NCBI GenBank assembly: GCA_015680685.1
Contig: MNCI01033419.1
Coordinates: 108,603-172,602, forward strand
Origin: Gnetum montanum
Lineage: Eukaryota > Streptophyta > Gnetopsida > Gnetales > Gnetaceae
Direction of reading: 5' to 3'
DNA length: 64,000 nucleotides
In this document: positions 11,435 through 24,094 of the stretch, one piece after another
How the letters are laid out: each line of letters begins with the position of its first letter
Numbering within the stretch: position 1 is the stretch's first letter
Notes under the pieces: generated by a model
Database searches by the model: none
Told to the model about the DNA's origin: nothing
What the model saw: only the letters and a program-made list of their open reading frames with translations
Made by a program: the position numbers and the translations under genes

Positions 11435-13932
11435 AGGAAGCTTCGAAGATTTGAATGGTGGTGAGGAATTGGGAGATTTTCAGCTTGTGGTTGTAAGGAC
11501 TTAGTTGAACTATTGGTTCTAAAGAAAGGTCTCTTCTTTATGCGGTTGTTTGAACCAATAGTAGGTTGAGGGTTGACAGCCCTTGTAGCATTACATTGTT
11601 GCGGCTGGGTAAGGAGCTCACCCTGCATAGATAGAGCAGGTGGTAATGGAGCTAAGGGTCAAAGAGATGCAGTTGGATGAGAAGGGTAGTACATTTATAA
11701 AATATCTCCTCTAGGAGAAGGAGTTCTATAGTATTCATTGGTTTGGTAGTGAGATTGAGGAGTAATGTGACTAGTAGAGTCACGTGGAGAGATTAGCTAC
11801 TACACGTAGTATCCAAAGAAGTTAGGTTGATGGTAAGGGTACTATTGACATGGTGGTAGCATTCCTCATGATTGTGGGTGTTGCCATTATTGATACTATT
11901 CATTTTATTGTGGTGGAGTTCCACTTGAATAATACATCAAGGGTTGGTGGAACTGTCTTGGGATACCTTGAGAATAAGGCAACCTTCGGGTGTGTTTGCC
12001 ATCTATTTAATCGTGGGTTTAGTGCATACATCCCAGATTCTTGCAGATGTGAGATTACTGGGCAACATCCCTTAGGATGGTCATATTGACATAACTCACA
12101 TTCACCATTTTTTGTATTTGAATCCAAAACCTCTTCAACAATGGTAGCTTTGCCCTTACCTTTATTACGTGCATATTTAGTTTCTTTCTTTTTTCTCCTT
12201 TCTTGGTCACTACCTAGTTCCCTAGAATCCTCTACTATTTTGAGAATGGTTTGAAATTTATTATCTAGGAAGTCCCACATTTAGTCCACCTTTGTCGACA
12301 CATCTTATGCAAGTTTTTGAATGGGCAATTTTTTCCTATTCACCATCTCTTCAAGTGGTGACTCTTCTTCATCCTCAAAAAATCTAACTTCCTTCTTTCA
12401 TAGGGAAGGATCTCTATTATATTCCTCTGTACTCTCTCTTTTCCTTAACTCTCCTTCCTCCTTGGCAACTTTCTCCAACAATCTTTGTACTTGATGGGCT
12501 CTAAGCTTAGATAGTCTTCCTCAGGCACAAGTCCCAAGGATTCTTCGTGTTTCATGCCTAAGTCCATCTACGAGATGACGTAGTTGTTCCCTCTGCAAGT
12601 AACCATGGTTAGGAAAGTGATGTAATAATGCATAATATCAGCCCATGGTAGCATCCAAGGGTTTGTGTCCTCCTTGTTTTCATCCTTGGATTTGCTTTCG
12701 TAGGTTGGACACTTAAGAGTACATTTGATACTTATCATTGAATATTTCTAACATGGTACTCCATTGGTGAATGGATTCTAGTTCTAAGGACTGGTACTAG
12801 CTTTTTGCTTCCTTGATTAGTGTCCATGGAAACAACTTGAGTTTTTGCCACTTGTTTTCTATGTTTTGCAAGGCCATGCATCATGAAATGCTTGCAAATG
12901 ATTTTGAGGATCAGCATTGTATCCCCCTTCAAATCATGGGATATTTTTTATGTGAAATATTTTGATATTTTTTTCTTTTTGGTGCCTTGTTGGGATTCTA
13001 ACAACCTCACTTATATCTAGCATACTTCAAGCAGTGAGCAGGGGTTCATCGTGATTATGTTGCCTATGTCATCTATGATGCCTATGCTATTTCCTACTCT
13101 CCCTCCTTTCACAATGCATTTCTCTAGAATACCCTTGTCCCCTTTCTTAATTGTTTTGTCTATTATTCTTTTTTTTTCCTACCATTATCCTCAGGGTCTT
13201 TCCATCTATGATTGCATTCCAATTTTGAAGGAGAGGGGGAAGGAGATGATGAAGGTGAAGAGGAAGACAGACCATCATCATGATGGTGCCTGCTATCTTC
13301 TCTTCAATGGTTGCAGCCTTGATTGTAGTTATGATTAGAATGTCCATCTTTATCATGTGTTCATGTTCCTTTTTCAGACCCTTTGTGTCCATCGGTACCA
13401 GAATCTAGGTTATGGATAGTTGAGTGAATATTTTGATACACAACCCCTTGACCGAAGTCAATGGGGGAAACATCATTTTGTGGAAGACCTCTTGAGGTAG
13501 GTTCACCATCCTCATTTTCACTTAGGACATATAGGACATCCTGAGACCACTTCCTCTTCATAGATTTATGATGTATCTCCTATTGTAAATTCCTTGGACG
13601 TTGTGCCTCTGTGGGTCGATACTCTCTCAAGTCATGTTCATGCACAACGTACTCTACCTATAAGTGCTGCATCCCAATTCATGTGAGAGCATGAAAAAGC
13701 ATACTTGGGATTGAACGATTGGGAGGTAACACTATGTTACCTCTAAATCACGCCAACATAGTTGTTCATCCTACTGGAGGATAAATGTAAAGTTTGGTAT
13801 ATACTCATCGGCATGAATGTATACCACATGAAACTATTGGGGCATTGGCAGGTCATCATGTGTACTATGCCTCTGATTGTTCATTGTGTCAGACCTAGGT
13901 AGTGAAACACTCTCGTAAGAAGAAGGAGACAT
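11435..13932 (-). pseudogene. gag remnant of A2
   Basis: The ATG at 13932-13930 sits where the A1 gag start does. The gag core is badly shifted (fragments at 12932-12735). The zinc knuckle CELCQYDHPKGCC (about 12055-12110) and the basic segment before it (12280-12115) are clear. A Pro/Gln-rich tail follows to about 11440. It has more frame breaks than the A1 gag, in line with A2 being the older, invaded copy. Confidence 0.75.
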
Positions 13933-14056
13933 GATTAATTATTTAGTGTGTGATACTTTTTCCTTCTCTTTTCTAATAATTTAAAGATAACTAATCCTAA
14001 GGGTTCATTCCTATGATGGGAATATTTCTAAGTTCTAATTACTGCACAAACAACAA

Positions 14057-14077
14057 AGTCCTTGGCAATGGCACCAA
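14057..14077 (-). promoter_or_regulatory. primer binding site of A2
   Basis: Minus strand TTGGTGCCATTGCCAAGGAC directly follows the LTR end. It is the same tRNA-type site as in A1 with different substitutions. Confidence 0.8.
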
Positions 14078-14895
14078 TGATGAGTGGTGAGGTACCCCTA
14101 CACTCAACCATACGAATACAAGCATTACATGCGATCAGATCAAACTCTAAGGACTAAGTGCTTATGTGCCTTCATAGAATAAGGATGGGTTAGGTGATCA
14201 TTGTCTTCCCAAGCTTACTCATATGGCATGATTGTATGGTTAAGTAAACTTGAGGTATATGATTTTTATGCTTTTTATGTTTTATGTCTTAGTGCTAAAG
14301 AGGGAAGAAGTGAATTAATTGAATAACTAATTTAAATTAACTAATCATCTAGGTGCTAACTAGTCCTTACACCAACATCTGTTCCCACTTTTCATACACA
14401 TCTTGAACCAGTGCAATACTACTAGGATTACCAAATGCTAATTGTTACTGGGTTACCAAGTATTCTATGCATGCTCGAAGTGGTTGTATTGAGTGTGCTT
14501 ACTTGTGAAAATTAACAATTCAATAAAAGAAACTTTAATTAACTAATGAAAGAATTTAAAAACTGTAAATAGCATTAAGGGGTGAGAGATAAGCTATTCT
14601 GAATGCTACAAGGTTTATCACAAAGTTCATCTTTATTTCTAGACACAAGGTGTGCTCAGGTACACAATGCTCAAATAAAGATTTGTTTTCATTATGACTC
14701 CTACTACAGGCACTTAGAAATAATTCTAACTCTAAGAGGGAGAAACTGTAAGAGTTTGGGTAAGGGACTAAGAACTAATTGCCAAACCAAGTGTGCCTGC
14801 CTCTTATTTATAGGCAATGAGATAGGTCTCGATATCGGATGTTCAATATCGCTTGGCAGGATTAGATATTGTGGACCCGATATTGTGGCTGATCA
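14078..14895 (-). repeat. 5' LTR of A2 (818 bp)
   Basis: + strand begins TGATGAGTGGTGAGG and ends GTGGCTGATCA; homologous to 7459-8259. The short U3 repeats GATATYG-type words (14828-14892), as does that of A1. Its right edge meets the 871-bp duplication directly. Confidence 0.85.
14805..14812 (-). promoter_or_regulatory. TATA box in A2 LTR
   Basis: Minus strand TATAAATA, at the same LTR position as in A1. Confidence 0.6.
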
Positions 14896-16020
14896 CCTAT
14901 AAATATATATACTAGCATGCTCATTCCCTTACCTTTGTAGCTTCAATTGCTTGTTCGTATTACATAAACACACTGATGAGGGGTGCAAGTCCCTGAAAAT
15001 GTTTTGTGTAATAATTGACATTATGCAATGCTTTGAGATTTTTTGTTTCTAACTATTTTATAGGTTTTTTATTTTACAATTCCTACAATTTTCCCTTTTC
15101 TACCATCCCATTCCTTTTCCAAGCTACATGAGATCATTTCAAAAATTTTTTAAGTCCTAAAATTTTTTTCTATCTCATTGCCTTGGAAAGGTTGAACCGT
15201 GCTCGATAGCCCTCTTTCAATGTTTCTTGGATTCTAACCAATTTCATTTTCTTGTTTGTGGTTAGGCATTTTAATCCATTGTACGTTCATCATGGTTTTG
15301 GTTCTTGTTTCTGGACTTTGCAGATTACAACATGATTCTACACCTAGTCTCATGTCTTGGGCGCCACTTGACTTACATTGATCAATTTGGTTGTGGTTTC
15401 TTTTGATGCTATTTTCTTCAATATTTCCACTTCCCCTGGCAACTTCTCTTCACCGTTGTTGTAGCTCTTCACTTCACCACTATTAATGAATTCTTTTCGT
15501 TGTCATTGCCAATGGACACCTGTGATCTTATCATTTATAGTGGTGTTGGATCCCTCATGTCCATCAATCAAACATGAGGGCATTCCTAAACTCTATACTT
15601 CTTCGATTTTTCCAAAAGACTTAATTCAATGATTGATTTCATTCTAAAAAACTATTTGTAATAGATGCTAATACCACTTCCCATCCCCGTCTTGGCCAAT
15701 ATAAGTGTTGTTGATTCTATTTTTAGTTTTTTATGGGGTTACATTTCTATTTATAGAAGTTGGGACCCTATAAATACATGTATTGGCATGCTCATTCCCT
15801 TGCCTTTATAGCTTTGGTTGTCTAGACACATTGCCTAAACACACTGATGAGGGGTGCAAGTCCTCATAAACATTTTGTATAATAATTGACGTTGTGCAAT
15901 GCTTTAAGCTTTTTTGTTTTTAACTGTTTTATAGGTTTTCTATTTTATAGTTCCTACAATTTTTCCTTTTCTACCATCCTATTCCTTTTCCAAGCCACAT
16001 GAGATCATTTTAAAATTTTT
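14896..16020. repeat. direct duplication, period 871 bp
   Basis: 14896-15165 and 15767-16020 are diverged copies. Both start CCTATAAATA, then GCATGCTCATTCCCTT, AAACACACTGATGAGGGGTG, and end in the A/T array. The unique stretch between them (15166-15766) shows no gene. CCTATAAATA looks like a TATA box, so the unit could be part of an LTR or promoter. A2 cuts the left copy exactly at its start. Function unknown. Confidence 0.7.
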
Positions 16021-16215
16021 TAAGTCAAAAATTTTTTGGGTCCAAAATTTTATAGGTCAAAAATTTTTTGAGTCCAAAATTTTTTAAGTCGAAAATTTTG
16101 TAAGTCCTAAAAATTTTTTAAGCCCAAAATTTTTTAAGTGCAAATTTTTTAAGTCCAAAATTTTTTAAGTCTAAAATTTTTAAGTCCTAAAAATTTTTTT
16201 AAGTCAAATATTTTG
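16009..16215. repeat. A/T-rich tandem array
   Basis: About ten imperfect units of the form AAGTCCAAAATTTTTT (16-20 bp each, often with AAGTCCTAAAAATTTTT). A short seed of the same word sits at the end of the left copy of the neighbouring duplication (15140-15170), so the array probably expanded from it by slippage. Confidence 0.8.
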
Positions 16216-16367
16216 AGTCCTAAACATGATTTTCAAGCTTCTAGAAAGTAAAAACAGAGTTGAAACTTGCCAATCCTCAATACCCATCACTTGGGCTAGT
16301 TGTTGGGCCATCAAGATCACAAAAGTGGTCTTACAGAGTTTGAGAAATCACCCATCAATGTCAATGT

Positions 16368-18191
16368 TGTGACCAAAAACATCGACAGCTGGAAAACACC
16401 AAGAGGTTGTTGGTCATGACAGTCTTAACTCCGAATCCGCAGGAGGGCCGTGCTGGATAGAATGGAAATGGGGCACCCTAAACGGTTTGGTCAATCAGAC
16501 AGGGACTTAGTTGATGTTAATATAACCTTTTGCAACCAGATAATTTGAGAACAAGGCTTATAGCACAAAATAATGATTAAATGTAAAAAAAAATAGAGAA
16601 AAATGTAAAATTCAATGATAAGTAAGAAATAAAGTAAAATGCAGTTAGAAAAATGCACCACTTCAAGAACGTGACCTCACTCTATCAATGTGGATACAGT
16701 TAGTTGCATGGTGCTGAGGGGTGTAGGGATCCTACGAGTAATCAAGACGTTTAGAGCAAGACAGCTATATACTTGAACGTGGACTCAGGAGTCAATAATG
16801 TAGAATGCTATGATGATAGCAGGAAAGAATAGAGCAAAATGCTAAATGGGAGTGTCAACTGCTTACAATGTCAAACAAGATGTTTACAATGATCAAGAAT
16901 ACAATGCTAACTTTTTGCTCGCTGGCTAGTTAAAGGACCAGCCAACCAACCAAGCGAAAAGGGATCCCCTGAGCATTGTTCATTGGGGTATTTAGATGGT
17001 CAAGGGCACGCGAAAGATGTGATTTGGATGCCATGTGCCTGAGGCTTATGTTGACTTGTCTGTGCTGCATAGGTGTGCATCATCTTTGGATGTGCGTGTC
17101 CATTGGATGAGCCTACCATGCTATAATTACAAACCTACCATGCTGTAATTGCACCATCAGAGCTTGGAGACGTGTGCCAATGGTGCAATTAGATGAAGTA
17201 ATGGTCAAAAGGGATGAAATGCATTGATGTAACATAGCTGTGTGCTACGCTATGCTATGCTTTGTAGCGTGGCATGTGGGCATAGCGTAGTAGCTTGCTA
17301 CACGAGGAGATGCACCGATGTGGCGTAGTTGCTTGCTATGCCATGCTATGTTGGCTACTGGCGTGGCTTAGCATCTCGCTATGTCATGCTACGCTCCGCA
17401 TAGCGTAGCATAGCTACCAGAAGCAAAGACTCATGTTGCATCCTTTCGCATGTGCTAGAAACCTTTGAAACGCGATGAATATTTGTCGTAGATTTGCTAC
17501 ACTATGCTATGCTACGTAGCATAGCATAGCGTAGTATCAGGCCTTAGTCACAAAAAACATCGACAATCTGCAAAACGTCGATAGTTTGTAGACTTTTCCT
17601 TTTGCACTATGAACCTTGCGAACTTGCTGATCCCGCCCTTTGAGATGCCCTTGTTGCTTCTGCAGAGTCGCTATGCCATGCTATGCTACATGGCATAGTG
17701 TAGCGTAGTGACCAACGTGACCTGCTTTCTGCGAAGTTAGCTATTTCTTGTGGAAGGAGCCATCATCGAAAGACTTGGAGTCGGGTGATGGATCTAGTTG
17801 TCCAGCTTTTGCTATGCTGTGCTACACTATGTAGTGTATCATAGTATAGAACTTTGTTCTGCAATCATTTTCTAAAGCTTACTTCGCTACATAGGGTGGC
17901 GTAGCGTAGCGTAGCAAACTTCGTGACTTAGAAAACTTGCTGTACTATTTCGTGCATCTTGAGCATTGCTGGCAACTCTATAGATCATTTCTGAGCAGGC
18001 TGTAGGCTAGATAAACTACTTAGGTGGGTAGGCAGGATGATCCGTAGGGCCTGTCTACACCGAGAGTAGAAAATTTACCAAACTGATCAGCTTGAACTTA
18101 AAGTGTTCCTCTCTTGAAGAACTGCCATGATGCTGCTTGGATTGCGAAGGCCTGGTGAAGCAAGAATGCCTTGGAATTTTGGAGTGTTTCA
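16368..18191 (-). repeat. 3' LTR of T3 (about 1824 bp)
   Basis: On the minus strand it starts TGAAACACTCC, beside the polypurine tract, and ends near TTTTTGGTCACA. It aligns to 51573-53389. 17220-17900 is packed with palindromes built from TGCTACGCTA/TAGCATAGCG words, including a perfect 28-bp palindrome at 17502-17529. The TATA region near 16985-16995 has decayed (TATTTAGA on +). Confidence 0.85.
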
Positions 18192-18193
18192 TT

Positions 18194-18204
18194 GGTCCCT
18201 CTTT
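18194..18204 (-). promoter_or_regulatory. polypurine tract of T3
   Basis: Minus strand AAAGAGGGACCAA followed at once by the LTR start TGAAACAC. T4 has AAAGAGGGGCTAA before TGAAACAC at 48687, so the two elements share plus-strand priming design. Confidence 0.8.
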
Positions 18205-19540
18205 GTCAATGTCTAGAAGATGGGCTCAAGAGACGTTGAAAAAGAATATGAAACACCATGGAAGACACAATGCTAACAGTGCTACTTGGTGATTGTCAAG
18301 TCATTGCTTGGCTGCGCTTGAGATTGTTGCATTGGTTTTTGTGGGAGAGGGAGGTGCAAAGTAGGGAGGAAGGAGGTTCGGGCAAAGGGTAAAGATGAGG
18401 TTTAGTAGAGGCCCTTGTCAGAGTGCTCATGAGGGAGTCATTCATGTTTTCATATTTACTTTCACTGACCTTCGACCACTTGTCAAAATGCTTGGAGAGG
18501 ATGATTGTGAAACAACATACATCCCATTTACGTTAGGCACGTGTGCTTTTTTGGATCTTTTATGATTTTTCCTTTTTCTATTTTGCCATTTACATTTGTG
18601 AACAACCTCGTTGCAATATGGGTGTTTCTTCCCCCGGATGAGTTGTGTTACATTCACGCATGGACTTTAACTTGCCTACAGATGCTTCCCTTGCAATGAG
18701 TTTTGTTACGTGCATCATGGTTGTTGTAGTTGAGCACATAGGAGGGTTTGAAAAGGGTTGGAAAAAGCTTGTAAAAGAGGGAAGCAAGTGGGGATTGTAG
18801 ATGCAAGAAGGAGGGAAGAATGTGCACTCTAATGTAGCCAAGCTAATCAAGACAATCACTTCTCAATGCTGTAGCATTTGCTATTGTGGCTAGATGCACC
18901 TTCAGCCAATGCCTCACTTGAATACACCCTGCAAACACAGAGAGCGAACCAGAAGAAACAACCATGATGTGAAGCGAGGGCGAAGGTCTTGCTTACTCTA
19001 GACATTGTTGAAGCTCTTGGACATTGTTGCTGGTGTACGATGTCCAAAGTAGGAAGGCCAGCAGCGGCCTTGGTAACATCGGCATGGAGGGGTCGACGTC
19101 GAGGACACTGGGAGCTGCTGTGAAGGCGGATGCTTAGGAATCCCTGCCAAAGGCATGCATTCTCAGTTTAGCTATGGAATTAGCTACCACATAGCTAAAC
19201 ATCGTTTGAGCCTAGATGCTAGTAGGGAGCTGGAGGATGATAATATTGTGGCTGGGCCACAATATTGCTAGAACTCTAGCAACAGGCACTGATCGAGGAA
19301 CTACCATTAGGGTGATGGGCTATGGCGACGGTAGGTTCGGGGGGTCAGTGAAGTGTCATTTGACACCTCCAAGGGATCTGCAAGGTGCTAGGAATGATGG
19401 CATTGTGTATGTTCCAGATTGTGTTCTCATTGCATTGTGAACTATGTTCTAGAACTATAACGTCCCACCCTGCATCGGCACTGCACAGGCTTCCTTGATG
19501 GTGTGCTTGGAGTAGATGCATGCTGGGGATGTGCCGCAAA
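18205..19540. other. T3 region between integrase and 3' LTR, no gene recognised
   Basis: Open frames on the minus strand at 19047-18442 are short, do not connect, and match no family I know. T4 has a similar long non-coding tail after integrase (47620-48673). Treated as untranslated 3' region. Confidence 0.5.
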
Positions 19541-19544
19541 CCCA

Positions 19545-19812
19545 GTTTAAGGTCCTGGTAGACCATGTGCTGGTTTAAGGTCTTAGAAGCTCGCTACGCT
19601 AGCTTAACATCCCAGTAGACCATACATGCTAGTTTAACATCATTGCAGACATGTGTTGCCAGTTTAACATCGTAGCGGATGAGCTGTGCCAGTTTACAGT
19701 CATAGCAGACTATGGTGAAGCTGTGCCAGTTTAGCGTCATAGCGGATGTTTTCTTACCTTTGCTAGTTTTACATCATAGTGAACGTTCCGTGTTAGTTTT
19801 ACGTCATAGTGG
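19545..19812 (-). repeat. dyad-motif cluster after T3 integrase
   Basis: About eight units spaced 25-45 bp, reading on the minus strand as GGTCTACCAGGACCTTAAAC and diverged forms such as TCCGCTATGACGCTAAACTG. The 4-bp arms GGTC/GACC with a 6-base spacer are perfect in some units and weaker in others. Counterparts: 23520-23815 and 28750-28985 in T3, and three clusters in T4. Confidence 0.75.
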
Positions 19813-19837
19813 ATGATTGCATATCTACTCCATGCGC

Positions 19838-22800
19838 TCAGATGTAGTACGGCTTGAGGTACGAGTGATTCATCAGGTTGGTGAACTTGTTGCCTTCCAT
19901 GTTCACCATTTTGAAGGCTCCATTCCGAAAGACTTTAGTGATCATGTAAGGGCCTTTCCAGTTGGCTGATAATTTTCTCACATGCTCACGAATGGCCTTG
20001 AGGAAGAGGTCTCCCTTCTGTACTAGCCGTTGATGCAGGTCTGCATGGTGCTTTTACTATTGCTTGCTCTGGTAGTGCTCTATGCGGCTCAGAATTTGTG
20101 CACGCTCTTCCTCTATTGAGTCGAGGTTGATGATCCACAACTTGTTGTTCTGGGCTTCACTCACAACATTAGATAGGATCATTTGGAGTGGTGGTACCTA
20201 TAACTTAAGAGGCAACACAACTTTAGATCCATAAACAAGACTATAAGGAGTCTTACTCATCATGGTTCTACATGTCGTCTTGTAGGCCCATAGAACATAG
20301 AGGATTTTCTCATGCCACCACCTCTTTCTGTTTTTGAGCATTCTCTTCAGCAAGTTGATGATGGTCTTATTTGTAGCCTCCACTTGCCCATTCACCTGCA
20401 GATAGTATGGGGAGGAGAACGATTACTTGATGCCAAGATTGCTGTAGAAGGTTCAGGTTTCTGTACTATTGAATTGTGGCCCATTGTCAGTTACAATAGT
20501 CATCAGAAGCCCAAACCATGTCACAATGTTATCCAGTATAAAGTGGCAAACCTACTGAGATGTTTTCTTCCTTAGAAGAATAGCTTCCACCGACTTAGTA
20601 AAATATTCAGTGACAGTGACGATGAAGCTATGTCCTACAGAGGACTTGGGTGTGATAGGTCCTATGAGGTCTAGTCCCCATTGCTGGAAAGGCCATGTGA
20701 TCTGCATTGAGTGCAGCTCCATAGGTGCAATGTGTATTAGGTTTGCATGTCTCTAGCACATGTCACACGTCTTGACTTTTGATAGGCATTCATGCTCCAT
20801 GTGGAGCCAATAGTACCCTAGGCATCTGATTTTCACAACCATAGCCCTAGGTGCTATGTGTCCACCACACAATCCCTCATGCACTTCATTAACTACCTTC
20901 TGCACCTACTCCCCACCCACGCATGACAGTAATTTCCTGTCATAGGATAATTTGCATAGGACGTCATTTCCCATGAGCACATATTGTCGAGCACACTTTT
21001 GAATTGCATCTCTCTAGGTAGATGTCAATCCACTCGGGGGTTCACCATGTTGCAAGTAGGCTTTAATGTTGGCGTACCACTCCTGGGTGTCCGCAACATT
21101 GATGGAGGCCACATGTCCTACCTGAGTGATAGGCCTAGTACATTCGATGATCGAGGTAGGAAAATTTACAAACAAGTGTGGTGGAATATTTAGTGCAAGG
21201 GTGGCTAAGGCATCTACTACGGTGTTCTCGTTGCGTGGCATGTGTTGCACATTTGTGGTTGCAAATTGTTTGAGCAAGATTTTTGCTAGGTTGCAATAGG
21301 GTTGTAAATGCATAGCTTTGCAGGTGTAGACCTCAGTGATTTGATTCACAACTAGTTGTCAGTCACCGCGAATCGCCAGGTGTTGTATGTGTAGTGTTCG
21401 GGTAGCTTAGAGGCCTATGAGTAGCCCCTTGTACTCTGCCATATTTTTGGTATAGGGGAATGCAAAATGATAAGAAAACATGTGCATTTCCTCAGAGGGG
21501 AATGTAATGATGGCAGCTGCACTACCTCCTCGTGTGGTCAAGGCACTGTCGAAGTACAAGATAGCTTCAGGATGCGCTGGGACGATGTTGATAGTGCTAA
21601 TGTGCTTGTCTAGGAATTTGGGATCTATGTTTGCCTGGTCGTTGATGGGTGAGGTCATAAGTTGTGTTATTATGGCTTGACCCTTAGTTGATGACTGGCT
21701 TACATAGTGTAGGTTGAACTCTGCGGTTATTGCTTTCCATTAGGCTATCCTGCTACTTTCATACAGGTTGTTGGTGATAGCCCAGAGTATGTTGTTTTTG
21801 CAAATAATGTTGATTTTACTGCGAAACAGGTAATGCCTCCACTTTTTTAGTGCAAACACGAAGGCAAGGAAATTCCTCTCTTATTCGTTGTATTTCACCT
21901 CATGTGATACCAATGCATGACTTAGATAATACACTGGTATCTCAGATCCATCATCTCATTTCTGACATAGTAGTGCTATGATAGATGTGTTGGGGGTGAC
22001 AAGGTAGATGAAGAAAGGTTTATCCATTTGTGGAAGGTGCATAGTTGGAAGGTGCAAAAGTTCTTTCTTCAGGTCATCGAAGGCTCATTGACATTGAGTT
22101 ATCCATTCGAAGTTAACCCCTTTCTTTAGAAGATGTTGCATGGGGTGTAACTTGTCAGTTAACCTTGCTATAAACCTATGAATGAATTGTACCCTGCCTT
22201 GCAAACTGTGCAATTCCTTAAGGTTTGTAGGAGGTGCCAAGTTGACGATGACCTTAACTTTATCAGGGTCCATCCGTATTCTGGCATCCGATAGTACAAA
22301 TCCTAACATGCATCTAGTTCTCACCCCGAAGACACACTTCTTAGGATTGAGGTGCAAATCATGGATTTGAAAACACTTTGAGGACTACCCCTAGATTGAG
22401 TGGGTGATTAGCAGCCTCTTTGGACTTGACCACTATATCATCCTTGTAGTCGTTCAGCGTTTCTAGGATGTAGTCATTGAAGATGTAGGTCATGGCTCGC
22501 TGGTAGGTTTCTCTGGCGTTCTTGAGCCCAAAAGGCATTATGGTATAACAAAAGGTCCCCCATGGGGTCTTGAAGGTTATTGTTAGGTGATGCTCTGGGT
22601 TAATGCAGATTTGGTTGTAGTCGGAGAGACCATCCATGAAGGATAATAGGGCATGACCAGACATAATGTCGATGAGTTGATCAATGCTTAGAAGCGGAAA
22701 ATCATCCTTGATCATTGCTTTGTTCAGATCCCAGAAGTCTATATAGATCCGTATTCCTCCCATTTTCTTAGAAACCACAATGATGTTGGACACCCATTTC

Positions 22801-23375
22801 TAATAATCGACTGCATGGATGAAACTAGCTTGGTATAGCTTGGTGATTTCATCCCTTACGACTAGTGCAATTTCTAGTTTAACCTTATGAGCTTTCTACT
22901 TGACTACCTTCATGCATGGGTCTAGGATGATGTTGTGTTGTATCAGCCTCAGATCTAAACCTGGCATGTCACTGTATGACCATGCGAAGACTTTAATGTT
23001 GTCTTGCAGAATTTTAGCTATGTATTTGTGTGTCTACACATCTAGGAGGGAATTAAGTTTTAATGTTTTTACCTCCCCCTTGGATGTGGTTACAGGCGTC
23101 TCGATGAGAGGGTTCTCGGTTACATCCTGGACCTCTAAATCTAGAGTTCGAACCAGATACCCGGGCCAGTCTAGGGATGTTTCTACGGATGCTATGGTGC
23201 TAGCCATGGTTGACTCCTAGTTGATTAGGTCTGGGTTCAATTGTCTTGCGAGCTTGCCATGTGGACCTACTAAGGCTAAAGGTGTAGAGAGACCATGATA
23301 GATTTCCGTTCGACTTGCCAAAATGATATGAAAGTCTGTTTAGGCAGCACTTGTTTGCAGTGATCATGTACAACA
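19838..23375 (-). pseudogene. pol remnant of T3 (RT, RNase H, archaeal-type RNase H, integrase)
   Basis: Minus strand. RT at about 23100-22100: VSNIIVVSKK, MIKDDFPLLSIDQL, FMDGLSDYNQICI, TPWGTFCYTIMPFGLKNA; the catalytic box is YKDD near 22431-22452. Then RNase H (KKWRHYLFRSKINIICK). The archaeal-type RNase H at about 21610-21190 has AILYFDSA, MAEYKGL, AIRGD and NTVVDALATLAL. Integrase runs to the stop at 19838: zinc pair KTCDMC, GLDLIGPI, TDNGPQF and GQVEATNK, and a chromatin-facing end (ANWKGPYMITKVFRNGAFK). Many stops, and a frameshift near 22360, break it. It is a diverged homologue of the T4 pol, alignable throughout. Confidence 0.9.
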
Positions 23376-23519
23376 GAAAAAAAATTTGCACAACAGTAAT
23401 AATATGTAATTAGTAAAGTGTGAGACAAAGATTAAAACTCACCAGCTTGAAGTTATGGCAGATCGCTAAGGCGCAAAGATGCAAAACCGCCAAAGATGCA
23501 AAACTGCCAATGTGAAAAT

Positions 23520-23815
23520 GCAAAGCTACTAGTTTAGTGTCATTTTGGACTACTCAGAGGTAAAAATGCAAAACTACTAGTATGCAATATGGAAAGTTGC
23601 TGGTATAAAACATAAAACTGCTAAAATGTGAAGTTGCTATTTTAGTGTTGTTGTGGACTACGAATGTGTGTAAGATTGAGATTGCTAATTTAAGGTCTTT
23701 TCAGACCGGTATAATCGCAGCTATGCTAAGATTGCTAGTTTAAGGTCTTTCTAGACTGGCACAATCGCAACTATGCTAAGATTGCTAGTTTAAGGTCTTT
23801 TCGGACCAGTAAATG
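23520..23815 (-). repeat. dyad-motif cluster between T3 RT and antisense gene
   Basis: Units at the right end read, on the minus strand, GGTCCGAAAAGACCTTAAAC and close variants (GTC/GAC or GGTC/GACC arms, 6-base spacer, then TTAAACT). Left units are more decayed. It stands upstream of RT, at the place T4 has 43475-43700. Confidence 0.8.
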
Positions 23816-24094
23816 AAAATATAGATTTTTTATGCTTTTCGGGAAAAAAAATGGTTAGCTCGAGGCATGCCAAGATCTTTTGCCCAGATCTGCCTCTTTT
23901 AATTGCCAACAGTGCTACAGTGTCATGGCGAACATGCTATGATGCACGGTATACCCTGTATTAAATGGAGAGAGAGAGAGGCAAGTTTCCCTTTTCTACC
24001 ATTATGACAATAAATAGGGATTAAGCCCTGGTAAACTTGTCATCTTCACTGTAACAGCACAGAGCCCACATTCAGAATACAAAGTGATTGTGGA

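Larger units (their letters stand above)
8260..14895 (-). mobile_element. Athila-like element A2, 5' part, interrupted by A1
   Basis: Minus-strand order: LTR (14895-14078), primer site, gag, protease, RT, RNase H, then integrase cut off at 8260. Protein and LTR similarity to A1 is high throughout, so both belong to one family. The missing integrase end and 3' LTR should lie beyond A1, left of the window. If A1 made a 5-bp target duplication, it should be agtgg (8260-8264). Confidence 0.85.

Noticed and set aside
16363-16367. aatgt as target duplication of T3
   Set aside because: The right flank at 53390 reads gtaaa, so there is no match.
18442-19047. Possible extra ORF 3' of T3 pol
   Set aside because: Short unconnected frames without family words; the matching T4 region has none.
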